A stretch of 9,129 bases of DNA, taken from Pseudomonadota bacterium. GTDB taxonomy: Bacteria; Desulfobacterota; Desulfobacteria; Desulfobacterales; RPRI01. The stretch is taken from contig JAHJRK010000265.1 of the NCBI GenBank assembly GCA_018830925.1, positions 1 through 9,129 on the forward strand, written 5' to 3'. Position numbers and translations under genes: made by a program. Below the pieces are notes generated by a model. That model saw only the letters and a list, made by a program, of their open reading frames with translations. It had not been told where the DNA came from and did not search any database. Positions 6,901 through 9,129 of the stretch are shown piece after piece (position 1 is the first letter of the stretch; the number at the start of each line of letters is the position of its first letter).

Positions 6901-7996
6901 CACCATAGGGATCACGCTCGACATAACAATCTGCGATATGACTAATCTTACACATCAACCAGGCGAAAAGGCCGCGGAGTGAGGATACCGGTTTTCCATC
7001 AACCCCACACATGAGCGCCATCACTCTATCAATTGGGAGACCATTTGCAATACGACTGTATAGATCCTCCGCTGCCAGGAACTCCGCAACTGTACGGTGG
7101 ACCGGCTCGAACCGATCCACTTCCGTAGATAAAAAAAGTCGCCTCTTCAAGACAGCATCAAGATCGCTCCTGTTAGTATATGGCACTTCTGTGAGCCTGA
7201 CATAATCGTTGCCATCCGCCGATTCGGCGCGAGAAATGCCAACAGAGTTAGAGAGGAGCAGGACGGAAGCGGCTGCGCCTGCAGCTTTCCGCATATCGTT
7301 GGAGTCAGGCCTGTTAACTCCGCGTTCAACGTGCTGAGGATTAACCTCTTTAAGCAGTTCAGAAACACCTATCTCGTATGCTTCGAATTTATTCCTGGGC
7401 TTCTTGTCAGTTTGCCAGGCCCTTGCCAAAAGTTCAAGAGTCTGAGGGTTGCCAAGCAGTTTTCCGAGCCCCGCTGATTCTGCTTCATCTATAAATAGAA
7501 CGGGGTCCTGAACTATCTCACGCACAGCATTAAGGATTTCATCATGTGAGAGTGGACAAAGTTCAAGAACCACAATCCGTCCTGAAGCACTGGCGACTCT
7601 GAGTATTTCTTGATCTGTTGACCCGAACCAGTCCGCTGCTCTACATGACAACCGAAATTTGGGTTTTTTTAGAGAACAAAGTGCCTTTGCAACTTCGTCA
7701 CTGGCATTTTGTCCGCTGGCAATATTTCTGTATTCATCGAGCGCATCAAGAAAAAGTCCCTCGCTCGGTACAGCATGAGGATTTATTAGGAATTTTCGAA
7801 CAGTTGTGTAATTCGCTTTGGCAGCATTCCTGAAGAAGGTTGTCTTTCCCATCCCCGGATCGCCAAGGAGGATTATCGCATCTTCGATTTCAAACTCAGC
7901 AAAGGTGCCATATGTTTCCCGGCCCTTGCCTGTGCCGTCGTCTCTGATGCGCAAGCTGCGTGACAATATATCGATCATTCTGACTCGTGGCTCCAT
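3998..7996 (-). CDS. STAND/NACHT-type NTPase with C-terminal PD-(D/E)xK nuclease, likely antiviral
   Basis: This intact 1332-residue protein has three parts. Residues about 38-315 form a NACHT/STAND-like NTPase: Walker A GDPGMGKTT (45-53), Walker B LFLDALDEY (81-89), a sensor-like strand FRLSCRAADWF (114-124), GNPQTLELLARA (182-193), and the winged-helix signature FEPVHRTVAEFLAAEDL (296-312). Residues about 320-1190 are mostly helical with no motif I can name, the usual place for target sensing in STAND proteins. The end (about 1195-1285) looks like a PD-(D/E)xK nuclease: an acidic helix start EEVCSGFLAEDL, Asp1230 in ECDLMVL, Glu1244 and Lys1246 in PIEVKHQ, then QLDRLYTR and a GIYLVLW strand (1275-1281). 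By analogy with Avs proteins, binding of a phage trigger would drive oligomerisation and DNA cleavage; that is inference. It is monocistronic and richer in GC than its flanks. The start could be ATG 7996 or the internal ATG 7978 (residue 7); neither has a textbook ribosome binding site. Confidence 0.85.
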   Translation of the reverse strand: MEPRVRMIDILSRSLRIRDDGTGKGRETYGTFAEFEIEDAIILLGDPGMGKTTFFRNAAKANYTTVRKFLINPHAVPSEGLFLDALDEYRNIASGQNASDEVAKALCSLKKPKFRLSCRAADWFGSTDQEILRVASASGRIVVLELCPLSHDEILNAVREIVQDPVLFIDEAESAGLGKLLGNPQTLELLARAWQTDKKPRNKFEAYEIGVSELLKEVNPQHVERGVNRPDSNDMRKAAGAAASVLLLSNSVGISRAESADGNDYVRLTEVPYTNRSDLDAVLKRRLFLSTEVDRFEPVHRTVAEFLAAEDLYSRIANGLPIDRVMALMCGVDGKPVSSLRGLFAWLMCKISHIADCYVERDPYGVVTYGDASVLPPSAQCAVWAGLRNLRDPWFLTNDDDRSSFRNLANQNTAKIINDILQDSTSGVHLKNAVLEAISYSVENIGLNEIVKKIVLAKHDNNWLRSTALKAYAKSVQNDWGQLEAIDHELAHSSDDLTAPEVRVKLLCLTPGVGSLPLRVLSIMEQAASARKERHIVGRFYSLIALPSDTDLDVILDSASRVLIPTSKDRYELRSIFDEWLKRRLESSSAITPVQLSSWLRNIWGARHDSKDEETLASLKARFEQEPSLFEGVFKLLANDVPNEERSFWLFVAHDLWNLLPASVWLVPQYTFFLAHAEQEKDPERAADLFRMYLSHFPVEGASVALAEAGLALMSRRHAVAKALGDWRSCEIEKWRIDRLKKHEEENLQRSVNRTQNVVDFTPRLATIREGGEEDALVWAAGVYLKLFIDIKNVPNPRDRLVSVTNDEIADALIQGFVRYVENPNIPKKDAIIEKWHANSVPFTHALLSLSVFLRHSAGMSVPEEALPHCLAAVVTGSYTNNNVPGHDKTLSEWILHQVRQNPRVVKSVLKEIWILSAKKKQRDLPGFYTLSQNSDSLRFLASLSADVLKTGINEDHYTVSKLVSALLLHDQQADLAIGETELARNELSAEVRAIWCTALFVLDSSKYLDTWKTLMSGTDAVLWEAIEVIKGDRYENRRAVRLTSAQRTEVIMAIGQRFANIGHPSSGWGSQNPWDASEFVANQIKLLAADGSADAGVQLERLENDDGLETYRNLIRHERAQYEKQQRESSFTFPSPEQVAEAIRNHAPATPNDLLAFIVDHLGSLAHELTRTQRERYRAYWNEKGRNLIKPKREEVCSGFLAEDLQNRVQAHSLIVTVEQHMLEDKECDLMVLQGTQRLLPIEVKHQYHRDLWSAWRTQLDRLYTRDAMAGGLGIYLVLWSGEAKGRKMPKLPYGLKRPTSAVALRIALESLIPDADRHRLRIIVVDISMP

Positions 7997-8018
7997 GTAG
8001 AAGATTCGATGCTCAGAA

Positions 8019-8033
8019 ACTTACACGGTAAGT
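8019..8033. repeat. Inverted repeat upstream of the STAND-nuclease gene
   Basis: ACTTAC, three bases ACG, then GTAAGT form a perfect 6-bp inverted repeat 22 bases before the ATG at 7996. On the minus strand a TATACT-like hexamer lies immediately upstream (8034-8040). The position suits an operator or a leader hairpin, but the repeat is short and could be chance. Confidence 0.35.
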
Positions 8034-8176
8034 ATATACTGCGAAACCCCTCAACTATTTCAATGGAACTTCTTAACCTATTGTTATAAGCTCAAACTTA
8101 CCACGATTTACGTTTGAAATCTACTATATCTTTGAAAGTATCCAGTCTATTTGTTTAAGGGAGTGAATCTGGGCCG

Positions 8177-8251
8177 CCCTTTACTTCTGAAGTTTCTTCG
8201 CCCACTGTAACTGAAAGAACGTTCTCATTATTTAAACTTACCTTCGGGAAG
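8177..8251. repeat. 75-bp direct repeat, copy A
   Basis: This segment matches 8872-8946 in the same orientation without gaps: 65 of 75 positions agree by hand alignment. The last 23 bases or so, from TTATTTAAACTTACC to TTCGGGAAG, are identical. It starts 36 bases beyond the stop codon of the DUF456 gene. On the minus strand it contains a 15-codon frame, MRTFFQLQWAKKLQK then stop (8228 down to 8181). The identity falls away within a few bases beyond both ends. Confidence 0.85.
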
Positions 8252-8286
8252 CCTTCCGCCGCGCGTCGCCTCCAGATGCCCTTGCC

Positions 8287-8766
8287 TCAGATCAGCAACG
8301 ACGCGACAAACACGCCGACCATCGTGAATACAACAGCCAGTTTCACCGCGGTGGCTACGAGCAGTCCAAACCATGTGGCTGCGCCGATTTTGCCCGCGCG
8401 GAGTAAGTCTTTGTGCGCGATGAACTCACCGACGGCAGCACCTGCCAGCGGCATGAACAGGAGCCCCCAGAGTCCTGTGAATACTCCAGCGATGGTACCG
8501 ATAGCTGCGCCGATGACACCCTGTCTGCTTGCGCCCGCTTTTTTGGCAGACATGGCAGCGGCTACGTAGTCGATAACGATGCCGAAAACCGCCAAGATCG
8601 CCATAACAACAACAGTAAGCGCACTGATTTGCTGAAAATCACCTATCCACGCGGCTATCAGCATGCCGCCGAAGATCAACGGGATGCCGGGCAATACCGG
8701 CAGTAAAGCGCCGATAACACCGACCAGTATCAGCAAAACGGCGGTGATCCAGAGCGCAGTAGTCAT
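8287..8766 (-). CDS. DUF456 family integral membrane protein
   Basis: The 159-residue product is almost wholly hydrophobic and has the DUF456 pattern: an N-terminal helix (about 4-24) running into LLPVLPGIPLIFGGML (22-37), a second block around ISALTVVVMAILAVFGIVIDYVAAA (47-71), the Gly/Ala-rich GVIGAAIGTIAGVFTGLWGLLFMPLAGAAVGEF (83-115), and a C-terminal helix (about 127-157). Length is normal for the family, whose function is unknown; it sits in the inner membrane. The start at 8766 has only a weak upstream GGAAA close to the ATG. GC is higher than in the surrounding spacers. The gene lies between two 75-bp direct repeats (8177-8251 and 8872-8946), which could mean it moved or was copied as a block. 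Confidence 0.88.
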   Translation of the reverse strand: MTTALWITAVLLILVGVIGALLPVLPGIPLIFGGMLIAAWIGDFQQISALTVVVMAILAVFGIVIDYVAAAMSAKKAGASRQGVIGAAIGTIAGVFTGLWGLLFMPLAGAAVGEFIAHKDLLRAGKIGAATWFGLLVATAVKLAVVFTMVGVFVASLLI

Positions 8767-8858
8767 TTTCCAGCACTATTATTTTTCAAATTTTTTTCCT
8801 ATATTCCATGCCTTGACAAGATTTTCCCCAACTGACCAATAATGATTATCCGAGGAAC

Positions 8859-8872
8859 GAGTCCGGGGACTC
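8859..8872. repeat. Short palindrome at the edge of repeat copy B
   Basis: GAGTCC, GG, GGACTC form a 14-base inverted repeat (5-bp stem with a four-base CGGG loop is the realistic fold) directly abutting repeat copy B. Copy A instead has GGGCCGCCC beside it, also partly self-complementary though different in sequence. There is no following T-run on either strand, so it is not a standard terminator. Confidence 0.45.
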
Positions 8873-8946
8873 CCTTTATTTCCGAAGTTTTTTCGCCACC
8901 TGTAATTGAAAGAAAGTTATTGTTATTTAAACTTACCTTCGGGAAG
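8872..8946. repeat. 75-bp direct repeat, copy B
   Basis: This is the second copy of the repeat at 8177-8251 (65/75 identical, ungapped), placed about 105 bases upstream of the DUF456 start codon. The frame equivalent to copy A ends TFFQLQVAKKLRK then stop, but has no ATG. Of seven differences inside these shared codons, four are third-position synonymous changes, so the element may derive from the tail of a gene. Confidence 0.85.
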
Positions 8947-8981
8947 AATATGCGAGACATCCATAAGTAAGCAATCAAGAC

Positions 8982-9128
8982 CTATTTAATAGGGAAAATT
9001 TTTGGATAAACCTTAATAGCTATAAGACCGGCTACATACATTGATAATCCAAACATTCCGGATACCCAAAACATTGAAGAGTGGAAATCTCCCATGGAAT
9101 CCTGTATTAACAGGGCAATTGTCATGGC
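8982..9128 (-). CDS. C-terminal end of an unidentified membrane protein (partial)
   Basis: A 48-codon frame on the minus strand enters from the right edge and ends at TAG (8982-8984). The visible end includes a hydrophobic segment MFWVSGMFGLSMYVAGLIAI followed by KVYPKIFPIK, a typical membrane helix with a positively charged tail. An ATG at 9125 could make it a free 47-residue protein, but the frame is open to the edge and a truncated larger gene is more likely. I do not recognise the family. It would be transcribed towards the DUF456 gene across repeat copy B. Confidence 0.5.
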   Translation of the reverse strand, partial: AMTIALLIQDSMGDFHSSMFWVSGMFGLSMYVAGLIAIKVYPKIFPIK

Positions 9129-9129
9129 A

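Noticed and set aside
4200..7833. Many plus-strand and minus-strand frames of 60-109 codons inside the large STAND gene
   Set aside because: They are other-frame shadows of a 4-kb gene with clear motifs at both ends; none has domain features or a convincing ribosome binding site.
8276..8706. Plus-strand frames opposite the DUF456 gene
   Set aside because: Their Ala/Pro/Thr-rich or low-complexity content is what the antisense of a Gly/Ala/Val-rich membrane gene gives.
8813..8845. Plus-strand promoter TTGACA with TAATGA
   Set aside because: The spacer is about 21 bases and no plus-strand gene follows.
1..9129. CRISPR array, tRNA or rRNA genes
   Set aside because: No regularly spaced repeats, no cloverleaf-like sequence with a T-loop, and no rRNA-like stretch was found on reading either strand.

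Overview
The window looks like an accessory region of a Gram-negative bacterial chromosome or metagenomic contig. The mix of an inert-looking aldo/keto reductase family protein, a DUF456 membrane protein and an integron-type attC site fits an environmental proteobacterium or a Desulfobacterota-like lineage. That placement is only an inference; no rRNA, tRNA or marker gene fixes it. Base composition is a mosaic by eye: the TPR gene and most spacers are AT-rich, while the large STAND gene and the DUF456 gene are clearly richer in GC.

Left part, + strand (1-3649). First comes an aldo/keto reductase-fold protein that has lost the usual catalytic residues. Next is a self-contained integron-type gene cassette (1019-1980) carrying an Mrr-family restriction endonuclease. 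Its attC site starts 4 bases after the stop codon. The left boundary GTTATAC is the exact reverse complement of the R'' box GTATAAC, so the excised circle would carry a perfectly paired attC. No integrase and no second attC are visible, so it looks like a lone cassette. A membrane-anchored TPR protein with a TolB/FlgO-like domain follows.

Middle (3650-3997). This gene-poor gap holds one doubtful 43-codon ORF and a short GTGGC-type tandem repeat.

Right part, - strand (3998-9129). The dominant gene encodes a 1332-residue protein with an N-terminal NACHT/STAND-type NTPase, a long helical middle and a C-terminal PD-(D/E)xK nuclease. It has the look of a single-gene antiviral (Avs-like) defence protein with the effector at the opposite end from the classical Avs nucleases. 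Upstream are a DUF456 membrane protein bracketed by two 75-bp direct repeats (65/75 identical, ungapped) and the C-terminal end of an unidentified membrane protein running off the window.

Taken together, two DNA-targeting genes (the Mrr cassette and the STAND-nuclease), one with a clear recombination signature, suggest a defence or accessory island. The genes do not form one operon: the STAND gene is convergent with the left-hand genes and separately placed from the DUF456 gene. Any functional cooperation is inference.
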